NCBI GenBank assembly: GCA_001874335.1
Contig: MPDE01000014.1
Location: 51,777-115,776 of the forward strand
Direction of reading: 5' to 3'
Length of the DNA: 64,000 nt
Source of the DNA: Bacteroidetes bacterium MedPE-SWsnd-G2
GTDB taxonomy: Bacteria; Bacteroidota; Bacteroidia; Flavobacteriales; Flavobacteriaceae
Positions 36,022 through 46,180 of the stretch are shown here, piece after piece. The notes under the pieces were generated by a model. That model saw only the letters and a program-made list of their open reading frames with translations, had not been told where the DNA came from and did no database searches. Within the stretch, counting starts at the first letter, position 1. Every line of letters begins with the position of its first letter. A program made the translations under genes and the position numbers.

Positions 36022-37002
36022 GTGCTTAATTTCTTTCAATTCCTGAAATATCCTATTACTTTTGGTGCGTTCAAAAAAGGAAATAATATTATGAAAGAAA
36101 GAGCTCAAGAAGGGTTTTTAAACAAATTGATATTTAGCTCGATTGGGGGCTTTGTGTTGTCATTCGCATTACTTTACTTCGATTCCACAACAGCAGATTC
36201 TGGCGTTCTTTATAGTGAGGTTACAAATAGTAGGTTTTTGTTTCAATTTATGCTGATGGTTTTAATAGCCCCTGTAGCAGAGGAGTTAGCTTTTAGGGCA
36301 CCATTAATTTCTAAATCAAAAATAATTAGCTGGATAGTTCTTCTAATTTCTGTAGTTTATATTCTGGTTACAGGTATTAATGAAAGTCTTGGTTCTTTGT
36401 TTTTGTTAATTTGGGGGATTTTAATTCTATTGAATAGTTATAATTCAACATTGGTCAATGAAAAAGCTTTGGTCCTTAGTTCAATTATTGTTTTTGCGCT
36501 TCTACATTTAGATTTTTCTCTATCCTTGCTTGACGTCACTAAATTTATTTTCATGTTAGCAAGTGGTGCTTTATTGACATGGGTTGCTCTAAAGTATAAT
36601 CTTAAAAGTGCGATAATTGTACATTCTATGTATAATTTTGGAGTTATGATGATTTTCTATTATGGCTTGCAGTTTTCAATAAACCCACAAGTGCAGTCAA
36701 AATGTGTAGAAGGCCAAGGTATTTGTATTGAATGGCAGGAGAAACCGTATTTTGATTCATTTGATTCCTCTGTCACTTATTCTAATAAATTCAACTTAAA
36801 GGCAAATAATGCAACGATAAAATTAATTCTTGACAATTTGGTGATTTCAGATGGGCAAAAGGATGAATACATTATTCTTCATGATTCATATTCAAAGTTT
36901 GATGTATTTATAACAAATAACAATAACGACCCATTAAATCGAGACACGATTCTAAATATGCTTGAAGAAGCGGAGTTAATCCAGAGAATTAGAAAAAGTT
37001 AA
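36022..37002 (+). CDS. CPBP-family intramembrane glutamic protease
   Basis: This 326-residue polytopic protein has the three CPBP (CAAX/ABI) motifs: EELAFR with the paired glutamates and arginine (near residue 90), FALLH (F-x3-H) and HSMYN (H-x3-N). The family includes prenyl-endopeptidases and bacteriocin-immunity proteins; the substrate is unknown. A soluble C-terminal tail of about 100 residues follows the membrane part. The start is uncertain: GTG at 36022 gives a family-like N-terminus (FFQFLKYP), while ATG at 36091 is the first ATG. It stands alone without an operon partner. Confidence 0.85.
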   Translation: MLNFFQFLKYPITFGAFKKGNNIMKERAQEGFLNKLIFSSIGGFVLSFALLYFDSTTADSGVLYSEVTNSRFLFQFMLMVLIAPVAEELAFRAPLISKSKIISWIVLLISVVYILVTGINESLGSLFLLIWGILILLNSYNSTLVNEKALVLSSIIVFALLHLDFSLSLLDVTKFIFMLASGALLTWVALKYNLKSAIIVHSMYNFGVMMIFYYGLQFSINPQVQSKCVEGQGICIEWQEKPYFDSFDSSVTYSNKFNLKANNATIKLILDNLVISDGQKDEYIILHDSYSKFDVFITNNNNDPLNRDTILNMLEEAELIQRIRKS

Positions 37003-37269
37003 ACTGAAGCAATGGTCAAATAGTTGTGCATAACATTACTATATTTATTATGGAAATACCGTATAATTGTATACCCTTTTTTTTAGCCACTTTCTTATTC
37101 CAAAGAAAACAAATTAAGTAAGTGGTTAAGTAGATCTGATAAACATATTGAGATTGAATTGGTAATTGCTATCACTTACACAGTTATAGCATATGGAATG
37201 AGGACTTTGCTTTACATTGATAAATAGATAATAACATCAAATCTAAATATCTTGATTAAATTTACTGAT
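37003..37269. other. 267-bp gap with a possible gene remnant
   Basis: A reading frame open from about 37087 to the TAG at 37225 gives a plausible membrane-like C-terminus (ending in VIAITYTVIAYGMRTLLYI) but has no start. A short frame beginning ATG at 37050 leads toward it across an eight-T run and stops early. This may be the remains of a frameshifted small gene. No other feature is seen. Confidence 0.3.
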
Positions 37270-37881
37270 ATGAAAAAAATATGTTTATCAATTTTACTTG
37301 TTTTACTCTCACATAATTTGATTGCTCAAGTTTCTGTTGTATCATTATTAGATTTTGGTAATATTGATAATTTGGATGGAAAATACCTTAAGGATTTTAC
37401 CAATGAATTAGACAAATATGTGGGTACTTGGATGGTATCAATTGAAGGAAATGTTTTAACCGTTGATTTAAAGAAGATTGAACAAAAGTATAATGGACAT
37501 TGGTATGAAGATGTAATTGTGGGAGAATATAAGTATGTGGAAAATGGATTAGTAGTATGTGATTATTTGTATAGATTAAATGCGCCTGAAGTTTTGGACT
37601 CTCAGCACTATATGGAAGGCAATTATATAATCTCACGTGGGCAACAAATTCCATGTGATGATTGCGATCGTGCAGAATTAAGGCTAAACGGCTTTTTCTA
37701 TGATCCTGAATTAATAGATTATATCTCATTTGGATTTATTCTTAGGTTTAGGCAGGTTTTAGGATCAGAACAATTAGAACTTACTATTTTTGATAATGAA
37801 ACAATTGTTTTGCCTTACGAAAACGCATCAACAGATCCAAGTATTCCGTTGGGGACTTACGTTTTGGAGAAACAGAATTAA
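37270..37881 (+). CDS. secreted protein, DUF6705-like, unknown function
   Basis: About 203 residues from the ATG at 37270, which begins a clean signal peptide (MKKICLSILLVLLSHNLIAQ); an in-frame TTG at 37252 was rejected. The mature part starts with a segment KDFTNELDKYVGTWMVSIEGN and ends with PLGTYVLEKQN. This pattern of a calycin-like sheet with an N-terminal GTW motif resembles the Flavobacteriia-specific family DUF6705. CDDCD suggests a metal site or disulfide. The family assignment is from memory of its pattern and is tentative. It stands alone in the accessory gap. Confidence 0.75.
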   Translation: MKKICLSILLVLLSHNLIAQVSVVSLLDFGNIDNLDGKYLKDFTNELDKYVGTWMVSIEGNVLTVDLKKIEQKYNGHWYEDVIVGEYKYVENGLVVCDYLYRLNAPEVLDSQHYMEGNYIISRGQQIPCDDCDRAELRLNGFFYDPELIDYISFGFILRFRQVLGSEQLELTIFDNETIVLPYENASTDPSIPLGTYVLEKQN

Positions 37882-38191
37882 ACCAATAGCCGTTGTTGTC
37901 TCCAATGATTCCTGATGTTTGCCTTATTATCCCCATCATAAAATGAGCGGAACAGAATTTAGGTAAGGGATAATTGAAATGTAAATATCTACGGTTTACG
38001 ATACTTTTATATAATATCGTTTTGAGCGATTTATTCTAACCTATTAAAATTCAGAATTCTATTGGTTTTAAGTTTAATTTATAGAAGTTTTGTTTCTCAA
38101 AATAGTATATTTACCCCGCCTTTGAGTCTTTATTCTTTCTGTTGATTTCATAGAAGAGATTATTGGTTTTTAATGGCATGGAGAAGGAATA
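37882..38191. other. 310-bp intergenic region upstream of the sulfate-activation operon
   Basis: AT-rich and without a recognisable gene. A TATATTTA at 38106-38113 is one base off the -7 consensus and would give a leader of about 70 bases before the DUF2061 gene, whose ATG is preceded by GGAGAAGGAA, a good ribosome-binding site for this group. No known riboswitch is recognised. Confidence 0.4.
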
Positions 38192-38662
38192 ATGATAAAG
38201 TCAGAATCAAAACTTAGGAGTGTATTAAAAAGTCTCTCGTGGCGCTGTATTGCTATTGTAGATACTATTTTGGTGGTGCTTATTTTAAGTTGTTTGTTTG
38301 GTGAATGCAGCCTTGAACAAGCCTTTTCGATTGCCCTTTTAGAATTCGGTTTTAAGTTTGTGGTGTATTATTTTCACGAACGCATTTGGCAAAGAATAGA
38401 TTCAAGTCACAGGGCCGCAAAATTACACACCTTGTACAAAACCATATCTTGGCGAGTTGTGGCGACTATTATGACAGTAATTATTGCCGGATCGATTTTA
38501 GAGGATGCAAATGGTTTAGCTTTAGCAATTGCGTTAACAGAAGTGGTGACTAAGACCTTATTTTATTATATTCACGAAAGATTATGGCTAACCTTGCCGT
38601 TAGGTAGAATCCGAAAATTGTTTTATGAAAGAAGACATAGCAAAAAACATCATAGCTCATAA
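38192..38662 (+). CDS. DUF2061 tandem-domain membrane protein
   Basis: The 156 residues consist of two copies of the DUF2061 unit. The first has LKSLSWRCIAIVDT and ends FHERIWQRI; the second has YKTISWRVVATIMT and ends IHERLWLTL. Each contributes about two membrane helices, with a basic C-terminal tail (RRHSKKHH). The function is unknown. It overlaps cysC by 38 bp and heads the cysC-cysD-cysN-cysQ run, so a role in sulfate or PAPS handling is plausible. That role is inferred from context only. Confidence 0.88.
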   Translation: MIKSESKLRSVLKSLSWRCIAIVDTILVVLILSCLFGECSLEQAFSIALLEFGFKFVVYYFHERIWQRIDSSHRAAKLHTLYKTISWRVVATIMTVIIAGSILEDANGLALAIALTEVVTKTLFYYIHERLWLTLPLGRIRKLFYERRHSKKHHSS

Positions 38663-39236
38663 TTATGTAGTCACAAAAAGTGATAGACAAAGCCTTAAAA
38701 AGCATAGGCCTTTATTGCTGTGGTTTACAGGTTTGTCGGGTTCTGGGAAATCTACAATTGCCAATAAAGTAGAACAACTTTTAGCGGCAAAAAACATTCA
38801 TACGTACACCTTAGACGGCGATAATGTGAGGAAAGGTCTGAATAACAACCTGTCTTTTTCTCCTGAAGACCGTACAGAAAATATTAGACGTGTAGCAGAA
38901 ACAGCAAACTTAATGGTTGATGCGGGTCTTGTAGTTTTGGCGGCCTTTGTCTCCCCTTACATTAAGGATCGCGCCGAAATTAGACGCATTGTTGGTGATG
39001 AAAATATGGTAGAAGTTTATGTGAATACCTCCCTTGGAGAGTGCATGAAAAGGGATGTGAAAGGCTTATATCAAAAAGCATTAAAAGGCGAAATAAAAAA
39101 CATGACAGGTTTATCTGCGCCCTATGAGGCTCCTGTAAATCCTGAAATAGAAATACATACAGAGCAGCAGTCGGTTGAAGATGCAGCTCAACAAATATTA
39201 GATTATATACAACCTAAATTAGATCAAAATATATGA
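38625..39236 (+). CDS. cysC: adenylyl-sulfate (APS) kinase
   Basis: This 203-residue kinase phosphorylates APS to PAPS, the sulfate donor. The P-loop GLSGSGKST is at residues 36-44. LDGDNVRKGLN, DRTENIRRVAE, FVSPY and KGLYQKALKGEIKNMTGLSAPYE are the family motifs. The length and N-terminus agree with APS kinases, so the 38-bp overlap with the DUF2061 gene appears real. Its stop overlaps the cysD start in an ATGA junction. Confidence 0.96.
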   Translation: MKEDIAKNIIAHNYVVTKSDRQSLKKHRPLLLWFTGLSGSGKSTIANKVEQLLAAKNIHTYTLDGDNVRKGLNNNLSFSPEDRTENIRRVAETANLMVDAGLVVLAAFVSPYIKDRAEIRRIVGDENMVEVYVNTSLGECMKRDVKGLYQKALKGEIKNMTGLSAPYEAPVNPEIEIHTEQQSVEDAAQQILDYIQPKLDQNI

Positions 39237-40138
39237 GTAACTATATGATTAATCACTTAAGGGAACTGGAGTCAGAAGCCATTTTTGTGATTAGAGAAAT
39301 TGCAGTTCAGTTTGAAAATCCTGTGCTACTTTTTTCTGGTGGGAAGGATTCCATATTAATGACACATTTGGCAAAGAAAGCATTTTATCCTGCGCGCATA
39401 CCATTTCCGTTGGTGCATATTGACACAGGGCATAACTTTCCAGAAACTATTGCCTTTAGAGACCAATTGGTTGAAGATTTAGGCGTTAAACTTATTGTAG
39501 GTTCTGTGCAAGAAGCTATTGATGATGGTCGAGTTAGGGAAGAGACAGGCGTAAATGCCTCTCGTAATTCACTTCAAATTGTAACCCTTTTAGATGCTCT
39601 TGAAAAATATAAAGTAGATGCTGCTTTAGGTGGTGCGCGTCGTGATGAAGAAAAGGCAAGAGCAAAAGAGCGTTTCTTTTCACATCGTGATGAGTTTGGA
39701 CAATGGGACCCAAAAAATCAACGTCCAGAATTATGGAACTTATTTAACGGAAGAAAACATAACGGAGAGCACTTTAGAGTATTTCCAATCTCAAATTGGA
39801 CCGAAATGGACGTTTGGGAATATATTAAAATGGAGGACATTGCGTTACCATCTTTGTATTTCTCTCATAAACGCGAGTGTGTTATTAGAGATGGTGTGAT
39901 TTTAGCAAAATCTGAATACATTACCTTAAAGGAAAATGAAGAGGTTGTAGAAAAGGTGGTGCGTTACCGTACCTGTGGTGACATGCCAATTACTGGTGCA
40001 GTTGAGTCTGAAGCCGATACTTTAGATAAAATTATTGAAGAAATAGCAACCACCAGAACTACAGAAAGAGGAACTCGAGCTGATGATAAGAGAGGTGAAA
40101 CCGCCATGGAAGATCGTAAAAAAGCAGGTTACTTTTAA
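39233..40138 (+). CDS. cysD: sulfate adenylyltransferase small subunit
   Basis: The 301-residue subunit makes APS from ATP and sulfate, driven by GTP hydrolysis in CysN. The PP-loop SGGKDS is at residues 35-40. GGARRDEEKARAKERFFS, FPISNWTEMDVWEYI and the C-terminal RTTERGTRADDK are family hallmarks. It overlaps cysC by four bases and is followed 21 bp later by cysN. Confidence 0.97.
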   Translation: MSNYMINHLRELESEAIFVIREIAVQFENPVLLFSGGKDSILMTHLAKKAFYPARIPFPLVHIDTGHNFPETIAFRDQLVEDLGVKLIVGSVQEAIDDGRVREETGVNASRNSLQIVTLLDALEKYKVDAALGGARRDEEKARAKERFFSHRDEFGQWDPKNQRPELWNLFNGRKHNGEHFRVFPISNWTEMDVWEYIKMEDIALPSLYFSHKRECVIRDGVILAKSEYITLKENEEVVEKVVRYRTCGDMPITGAVESEADTLDKIIEEIATTRTTERGTRADDKRGETAMEDRKKAGYF

Positions 40139-40159
40139 TCAATCAATAGTTTACAAAAA

Positions 40160-41422
40160 ATGAATACTCAAAATACAGAATTATTACGTTTTACTACTGC
40201 AGGTAGTGTAGATGATGGAAAAAGTACTTTAATAGGGCGTTTGCTATACGATAGTAAATCAATTTTCCAAGATCAATTAGATGCCGTTGAGCAGTCCAGT
40301 AAGAAAAAGGGATTTGACTATGTCGATTTGTCTTTGGTCACTGACGGATTAAAATCTGAAAGAGAACAAGGCATTACTATTGATGTGGCCTACCGATATT
40401 TCGCAACTCCAAAACGTAAATTTATAATTGCAGATACTCCTGGTCATATTCAATATACCAGAAATATGGTAACTGGAGCTTCAACAGCAAACCTTGCCAT
40501 CATTTTAATTGATGCCAGAAAAGGAATGTTAGAGCAAACGCATAGACATGCCTTTATTGCATCTTTATTGAGAATTCCTCATGCCATTGTTTGTGTGAAC
40601 AAAATGGACTTGGTAGAATACAGTCAAGAGGTGTTTGAAAATATTGTGAGCGAGTTTAATGCCTTCTCTTCAAAATTAGATATTAAAGATGTACAATTTG
40701 TACCTATTTCAGCCTTAGAAGGAGATAATGTTGTAAACCGTTCAGAAAACATGGCATGGTATGAAGGTAGTACCTTAATGTATCACTTAGAGCATGTGCA
40801 TATTTCGAGTGATTACAATCATATAGATTGCCGTTTTCCAGTACAATCTGTAATTCGTCCGCATACTTTAGAGCACCAAGATTATAGAGGTTATGCAGGT
40901 CGTGTTGACGGAGGTGTGTTTAAACCAGGAGACAAGGTAAAAGTTTTGCCTTCTGGTTTTTCTTCTACCATAAAAGATATTCAATTAAATGGCGATGCCA
41001 TTAAAGAGGCTTTTGCTCCAATGTCGGTGACAATGACCCTTGAAGATGAGATTGATGTGAGCCGAGGCGGAATGATTGTTAGAGAAAACAATGTGCCAGA
41101 AATCACCCAAGATTTAGAAGTGTTAGTGACTTGGATGCACGAACGACCATTAAGAAACCGCACCAAAATTGTGATTAAACATACCACAAATGAGTGCATG
41201 GCAATGGTTAAGGACATTAAATACAAGGTAGATATTAATACCCTTCATAGAATTGAAGGTGTTGATGCTATCGAGATGAATGATATTGCAAGAATTTCAA
41301 TCAGGAGTTCACAGCCATTATTTATCGATCCATATAGTAGAAACCGACAAACGGGAAGTTTAATTATTATCGACGAGCAAACCAATGAAACTATTGGGGC
41401 CGGAATGATATTAAATAAATAA
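40160..41422 (+). CDS. cysN: sulfate adenylyltransferase GTPase subunit
   Basis: This 420-residue EF-Tu-like GTPase powers CysD. GSVDDGKST at residues 15-23 is the P-loop, DTPGH the G3 motif and NKMD the G4 motif, with beta-barrel domains to the C-terminus. It is a stand-alone CysN and not a CysNC fusion; the kinase is encoded separately upstream. It lies one base before cysQ. Confidence 0.97.
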   Translation: MNTQNTELLRFTTAGSVDDGKSTLIGRLLYDSKSIFQDQLDAVEQSSKKKGFDYVDLSLVTDGLKSEREQGITIDVAYRYFATPKRKFIIADTPGHIQYTRNMVTGASTANLAIILIDARKGMLEQTHRHAFIASLLRIPHAIVCVNKMDLVEYSQEVFENIVSEFNAFSSKLDIKDVQFVPISALEGDNVVNRSENMAWYEGSTLMYHLEHVHISSDYNHIDCRFPVQSVIRPHTLEHQDYRGYAGRVDGGVFKPGDKVKVLPSGFSSTIKDIQLNGDAIKEAFAPMSVTMTLEDEIDVSRGGMIVRENNVPEITQDLEVLVTWMHERPLRNRTKIVIKHTTNECMAMVKDIKYKVDINTLHRIEGVDAIEMNDIARISIRSSQPLFIDPYSRNRQTGSLIIIDEQTNETIGAGMILNK

Positions 41423-41423
41423 T

Positions 41424-42221
41424 ATGAAAAACTTTTCTTCAAATACACGAATTGCAATTCAAGCAGCTATAGAAGCTGGTAGAACCATTCTTGAAATTTA
41501 CCATTCTGAAAATTTTAATGTCGAGATGAAAGGCGATGATTCACCCCTGACTCGTGCAGATGTGGCAGCGCATCATATCATTAAGGATATTCTGGAAGGC
41601 ACTAATATTCCATTATTGTCTGAAGAAGGGAAATCAATCCATTTTGACACCCGAAAGGATTGGAAGCAACTTTGGATTGTAGATCCTATTGATGGCACCA
41701 AAGAATTTATAAAACGCAATGGTGAGTTTACAGTAAATATTGCACTAATTGAACATCAAATTCCTGTAATAGGCGTGATTTTCACACCTGTTTTAGGAGA
41801 ATTATATATTTCTGAAAAAGGAGTTGGAGCCTTTAAAATAAAGGTAGACATTGAGAACTTTGATTTAGAATCAAGTCTTGAAGCAGCTCAAGTATTACCA
41901 TTAGAACGAGAAGATAAAAGGTTTACTGTAGTGGCAAGTCGTTCGCATATGTCACCTGAAACTGAAGCTTATGTGCAAGAGATGCGAGAATTACATGGCG
42001 AAGTGAATTTAATTTCAAAGGGAAGTTCACTTAAACTATGTATGGTTGCAGAAGGCAAGGCCGATTGTTACCCGCGTTTTGCGCCAACTATGGAATGGGA
42101 CACAGCGGCAGGACAGGCCATTTGCATGTATGCCGGTTTTGAAGTTATAGATTGGGAAACAAAAGCCCAAATGATATATAATAGACCTGAGTTATTGAAC
42201 AATTGGTTTTTGGTAAAATAA
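41424..42221 (+). CDS. cysQ: 3'(2'),5'-bisphosphate nucleotidase
   Basis: The 265-residue phosphatase converts PAP to AMP and phosphate, removing the inhibitory by-product of PAPS use. Metal-binding motifs are SEEG near residues 66-69, DPIDGT at 87-92 and the late WDTAAGQAI. It belongs to the inositol-monophosphatase superfamily. Its place at the end of the cysCDN run shows that PAPS, not only APS, is consumed in this organism, by sulfotransferases or a PAPS reductase located elsewhere. Confidence 0.95.
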   Translation: MKNFSSNTRIAIQAAIEAGRTILEIYHSENFNVEMKGDDSPLTRADVAAHHIIKDILEGTNIPLLSEEGKSIHFDTRKDWKQLWIVDPIDGTKEFIKRNGEFTVNIALIEHQIPVIGVIFTPVLGELYISEKGVGAFKIKVDIENFDLESSLEAAQVLPLEREDKRFTVVASRSHMSPETEAYVQEMRELHGEVNLISKGSSLKLCMVAEGKADCYPRFAPTMEWDTAAGQAICMYAGFEVIDWETKAQMIYNRPELLNNWFLVK

Positions 42222-42228
42222 AAAAGGG

Positions 42229-43623
42229 ATGAGTACGATTAAAAATATTTGTTGCATTGGTGCAGGCTATGTGGGAGGTCCTACAATGTCTGTTATTGCA
42301 CAGAAAAATCCGAATATTAATGTAACTGTTGTCGATTTAAATACACAACGTATTGCAGATTGGAATGATTCCGATTTAAATAATCTGCCGATTTATGAGC
42401 CAGGATTGGATGCTGTTGTTGGTGAAGCACGTGGTAGAAACTTGTTTTTCTCAACAGATGTAGATCAGGCTATTGCGGATGCCGAAATGATTTTTATTTC
42501 GGTAAATACACCTACCAAAACCTATGGTTCAGGTAAGGGGATGGCAGCCGACTTGAAATATGTAGAGTTATGTGCGCGTCAAATTGCAAAAATTGCCACT
42601 ACCGATAAAATTGTAGTGGAGAAATCTACCCTGCCTGTAAAAACAGCACAGGCGATTAAAAGTATTCTGGAAAATACAGGAAATGGTGTGAATTTTCAGA
42701 TTTTATCCAATCCAGAATTTTTAGCCGAAGGAACCGCAATGACCGATTTAGAATCACCTGACCGTGTTTTAATTGGAGGAGACCAAACAAAAGAAGGTCA
42801 ACAAGCCATTCAAAAATTAGTGGATGTATATGCCGCTTGGGTAGCTCCAGAACGCATATTAACAACAAACATCTGGTCTTCTGAGTTGTCTAAGCTTACA
42901 GCAAATGCCTTTTTAGCGCAACGTGTGTCTTCCATCAATGCCATGTCAGAGCTTTGTGAGGCAACTGGTGCAGATGTAAACGAGGTGTCTAAAGCTATTG
43001 GGATGGATTCACGAATTGGTCCAAAGTTTCTAAAGGCATCAGTCGGATTTGGAGGTTCATGTTTTCAGAAAGATATATTAAACTTGGTGTATATTTCTAA
43101 ATCTTTAGGCTTGGAAACTGTGGCCCAATATTGGGAACAAGTTATTATTATGAATGCGCATCAACGTTCACGTTTTGCAAAAAACATAGTAAAGACATTG
43201 TATAATACGGTATCTGGAAAAAAGATAGCGTTTTTAGGTTGGGCGTTTAAAAAGGACACCAATGATACAAGAGAATCGGCAGCAATCTATGTCGCTGATC
43301 AACTCATCGATGAACAGGCCGAAATTCATGTGTTTGACCCAAAGGTCAAGGCATCTCAAATGTATTCGGATTTAGGTTATTTACAATCGCGTTCTGAAGC
43401 AGAAAATAGTGCGGCTCTAACCGTTGAAAACGATCCTTACACTGCTGTAAAAGGCGCTCATGCTATTGCCGTGTTAACCGAATGGGATGAATTTAATACT
43501 TACGATTGGCAGACAATCTATGATAATATGAACAAGCCCGCATTTGTTTTTGATGGTAGAAACATTCTTGATGCTGATAAATTAGCCAAAATAGGTTTCC
43601 AATATCAAGCTGTGGGGAAATAA
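42229..43623 (+). CDS. ugd: UDP-glucose 6-dehydrogenase (eukaryote-like type)
   Basis: The 464-residue enzyme oxidises UDP-glucose to UDP-glucuronate with NAD. GAGYVGG at residues 11-17 is the nucleotide loop, and Cys278 in [10 protein letters not shown] is the catalytic thiol. The opening [20 protein letters not shown] and the overall length resemble animal UGDH more than the shorter bacterial enzymes; this long type is common in Bacteroidota. It follows cysQ by only 7 bp and begins the nucleotide-sugar series, linking the sulfate module to polysaccharide synthesis. Confidence 0.95.
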   Translation: MSTIKNICCIGAGYVGGPTMSVIAQKNPNINVTVVDLNTQRIADWNDSDLNNLPIYEPGLDAVVGEARGRNLFFSTDVDQAIADAEMIFISVNTPTKTYGSGKGMAADLKYVELCARQIAKIATTDKIVVEKSTLPVKTAQAIKSILENTGNGVNFQILSNPEFLAEGTAMTDLESPDRVLIGGDQTKEGQQAIQKLVDVYAAWVAPERILTTNIWSSELSKLTANAFLAQRVSSINAMSELCEATGADVNEVSKAIGMDSRIGPKFLKASVGFGGSCFQKDILNLVYISKSLGLETVAQYWEQVIIMNAHQRSRFAKNIVKTLYNTVSGKKIAFLGWAFKKDTNDTRESAAIYVADQLIDEQAEIHVFDPKVKASQMYSDLGYLQSRSEAENSAALTVENDPYTAVKGAHAIAVLTEWDEFNTYDWQTIYDNMNKPAFVFDGRNILDADKLAKIGFQYQAVGK

Positions 43624-43668
43624 GTTGTAAATTAGAAATAGTTTCAAATAGAATTTTGAATGTAATAA

Positions 43669-44724
43669 ATGAAAGTTAAAACAATATTAATAACGGGAGG
43701 TGCTGGATTTATTGGGTCGCATGTGGTAAGACACTTTGTTAACTCTTATAAGCAATACCACATCGTAAATTTAGATGTTTTGACCTATGCAGGTAATCTC
43801 GAAAACCTTAAGGATATAGAAGATGCTAAAAATTACACCTTTGTTCATGGAGATATATCAGACGACAGTTTTATTAATGCTTTATTTCAAGAGTTCCAGT
43901 TTGAAGCTGTGATCCATTTAGCTGCAGAATCACATGTAGATCGTTCCATTTCAGAGCCTTTGTTGTTTGCGAAAACAAATATCATGGGGACTTTAAACCT
44001 GTTAAATGCATTCAAGGAATTGTGGGTAGATGATTGGACTGGAAAACGATTTTATCATATTAGTACCGACGAGGTTTATGGAACCCTAGGAGAAACAGGA
44101 TTGTTTACAGAATCAACCGCTTATGACCCTAATTCCCCGTATTCGGCATCAAAAGCCAGTTCCGATCATTTTGTGAGGGCCTATGGTGAAACTTATGGAT
44201 TGCCTTATGTCATTTCAAATTGCTCCAATAATTATGGTGGATTTCAGTTTCCAGAAAAACTAATTCCATTGTGTATTAATAATATTGTGCATCATAAACC
44301 ATTACCTATTTATGGTGACGGGAAGTATACCCGAGATTGGTTATATGTGATTGATCACGCTTTAGCTATCGATAAAATTTTTCATGACGGTAAAAACAAT
44401 GCAACCTATAATGTGGGAGGTAATAATGAATGGACCAATATCGATTTGGTGAAGTTGCTTTGTGAGATTATGGATGTGAAATTAAATCGAGCTAAGGGAG
44501 AAAGTCAAAAACTTATTCAATTTGTAAAAGATAGACCAGGTCATGATTTAAGATATGCCATTGATGCTTCAAAAATTATGTCAGAATTAAAATGGCAACC
44601 TTCGGTGACCTTTAAGGAAGGGCTGATGAAAACTGTAGAATGGTATTTGTCCAATGCAGAATGGTTAGAAAGTGTAACTTCGGGTAACTATCAAAACTAC
44701 TACAAAACCCAATATCAAGAATAG
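43669..44724 (+). CDS. rfbB: dTDP-glucose 4,6-dehydratase
   Basis: This 351-residue extended SDR enzyme performs the second step of dTDP-L-rhamnose synthesis. TGGAGFIG at residues 9-16 binds NAD. STDEVYG holds the Asp-Glu pair of the dehydratase, and Tyr158 with Lys162 in YSASK is the catalytic couple. [12 protein letters not shown] and [12 protein letters not shown] are family motifs. It is the first of the four-gene rhamnose set rfbBACD. The next start is two bases after its stop. Confidence 0.97.
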   Translation: MKVKTILITGGAGFIGSHVVRHFVNSYKQYHIVNLDVLTYAGNLENLKDIEDAKNYTFVHGDISDDSFINALFQEFQFEAVIHLAAESHVDRSISEPLLFAKTNIMGTLNLLNAFKELWVDDWTGKRFYHISTDEVYGTLGETGLFTESTAYDPNSPYSASKASSDHFVRAYGETYGLPYVISNCSNNYGGFQFPEKLIPLCINNIVHHKPLPIYGDGKYTRDWLYVIDHALAIDKIFHDGKNNATYNVGGNNEWTNIDLVKLLCEIMDVKLNRAKGESQKLIQFVKDRPGHDLRYAIDASKIMSELKWQPSVTFKEGLMKTVEWYLSNAEWLESVTSGNYQNYYKTQYQE

Positions 44725-44726
44725 TT

Positions 44727-45602
44727 ATGAAAGGAATAGTATTAGCAGGAGGCTCGGGAACGCGCTTATACCCTATAACAAAAGGCGTTTCTAAACAGCT
44801 TTTGCCTATTTACGATAAACCTATGATTTACTATCCAATATCTGTATTGATGTTGGCAGGTATTCGTGATATTTTAATTATTTCTACACCTAAAGATTTA
44901 CCATTATTTAAAGAATTATTGGGGGATGGTTCAAATTTAGGTTTGAGCTTCTCCTATAAAGAACAACCAAAACCAGAAGGCTTAGCCCAGGCATTTATAT
45001 TGGGCGAAGAGTTTATTGGTAATGACGATGTCTGTATGGTGTTAGGTGATAATATTTTTTATGGTCATGGCTTCACAGGGCTTTTACAGTCGTCGGTTTC
45101 AAATTTAAAATCAGACGGAAAGGCGAGGGTTTTTGGATATTATGTTCAGGATCCTGAGCGCTATGGTGTGGTTGAATTTAATGATTTAAACCAAGTGGTT
45201 AGTATTGAAGAAAAACCGAAATCCCCAAAGAGTAATTATGCAGTTGTAGGTTTGTATTTCTATCCCAATGCTGTGATTCAAGTCGCTAAAGGTATAAAGC
45301 CTTCCGAAAGGGGAGAGTTAGAAATTACAGATGTAAATGAAGCCTTTATGAAGCAAGACAAATTAAATGTTGAAGTTATGGGGAGAGGGTTTGCTTGGTT
45401 AGATACTGGTACACATACATCGCTTTTAGAAGCTTCAAATTTTATTCAAACTATTGAGAATAGACAGGGTTTAAAAGTAGCCTGTTTAGAAGAAATAGCT
45501 TATGATTTGGGGTATATTAAAAAGGAGGAGTTGTTGCAATTAGCAGAGCCTTTAAAAGGAAATGATTACGGAAAGTATTTGATTAATAGAGTAAAAGCGT
45601 AA
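44727..45602 (+). CDS. rfbA: glucose-1-phosphate thymidylyltransferase
   Basis: The 291-residue enzyme activates glucose-1-phosphate with d[21 protein letters not shown] is the nucleotide-binding signature. [29 protein letters not shown] and the late [11 protein letters not shown] are family motifs. Length and order within rfbBACD are standard. Confidence 0.97.
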   Translation: MKGIVLAGGSGTRLYPITKGVSKQLLPIYDKPMIYYPISVLMLAGIRDILIISTPKDLPLFKELLGDGSNLGLSFSYKEQPKPEGLAQAFILGEEFIGNDDVCMVLGDNIFYGHGFTGLLQSSVSNLKSDGKARVFGYYVQDPERYGVVEFNDLNQVVSIEEKPKSPKSNYAVVGLYFYPNAVIQVAKGIKPSERGELEITDVNEAFMKQDKLNVEVMGRGFAWLDTGTHTSLLEASNFIQTIENRQGLKVACLEEIAYDLGYIKKEELLQLAEPLKGNDYGKYLINRVKA

Positions 45603-45607
45603 TTGGA

Positions 45608-46180
45608 ATGGATTTTATAAGAACAGCTATTCCAGATGTAATTTGTATTCAACCAAAGGTATATGGGGATCATCGTGGTTATTTTTCTGAAACGTTCCGA
45701 AAAGATTATTTTGAAGCTTTTATAGGAACATCAATTGATTTTTGTCAAGACAATGAGTCTAAATCTGCTTATGGAGTGCTACGAGGCTTACATTATCAAA
45801 TCCCGCCCTTTGCACAGTCTAAATTAGTAAGGGTCATAAAAGGAAGCGTTCTGGATGTTGTTGTGGATCTTAGAAAAGATTCTGAAACTTTTGGGAAACA
45901 TGTAGCCATAGAATTAACTGAAGAAAATAAAAAACAGTTATTTGTGCCTCGCGGATTTGCTCACGGATTCGTGGTGTTAAGCGATGAGGTAATTTTTAGC
46001 TATAAAACAGATAATTACTATAATGCTGATGCCGAGCGCGGAATTGCATTTAATGACCCTGCGTTGAATATTGATTGGAAATTAGATTTAGAGGCTTTAA
46101 AATTGTCTGATAAGGACAAAGCACTATCGCTCTTATCTGAAGCTGAAGTGTTCACTAAATCAGAATTTTGTAATGGATAA
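45608..46180 (+). CDS. rfbC: dTDP-4-dehydrorhamnose 3,5-epimerase
   Basis: This 190-residue cupin-fold epimerase inverts C3 and C5 of dTDP-4-keto-6-deoxyglucose. GVLRGLHYQIPPFAQSKLV holds the catalytic histidine region. DLRKDSETFGKH, VPRGFAHGFVVLSD and YKTDNYYN are conserved. Its end overlaps rfbD by 8 bp, indicating coupled translation. Confidence 0.96.
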   Translation: MDFIRTAIPDVICIQPKVYGDHRGYFSETFRKDYFEAFIGTSIDFCQDNESKSAYGVLRGLHYQIPPFAQSKLVRVIKGSVLDVVVDLRKDSETFGKHVAIELTEENKKQLFVPRGFAHGFVVLSDEVIFSYKTDNYYNADAERGIAFNDPALNIDWKLDLEALKLSDKDKALSLLSEAEVFTKSEFCNG

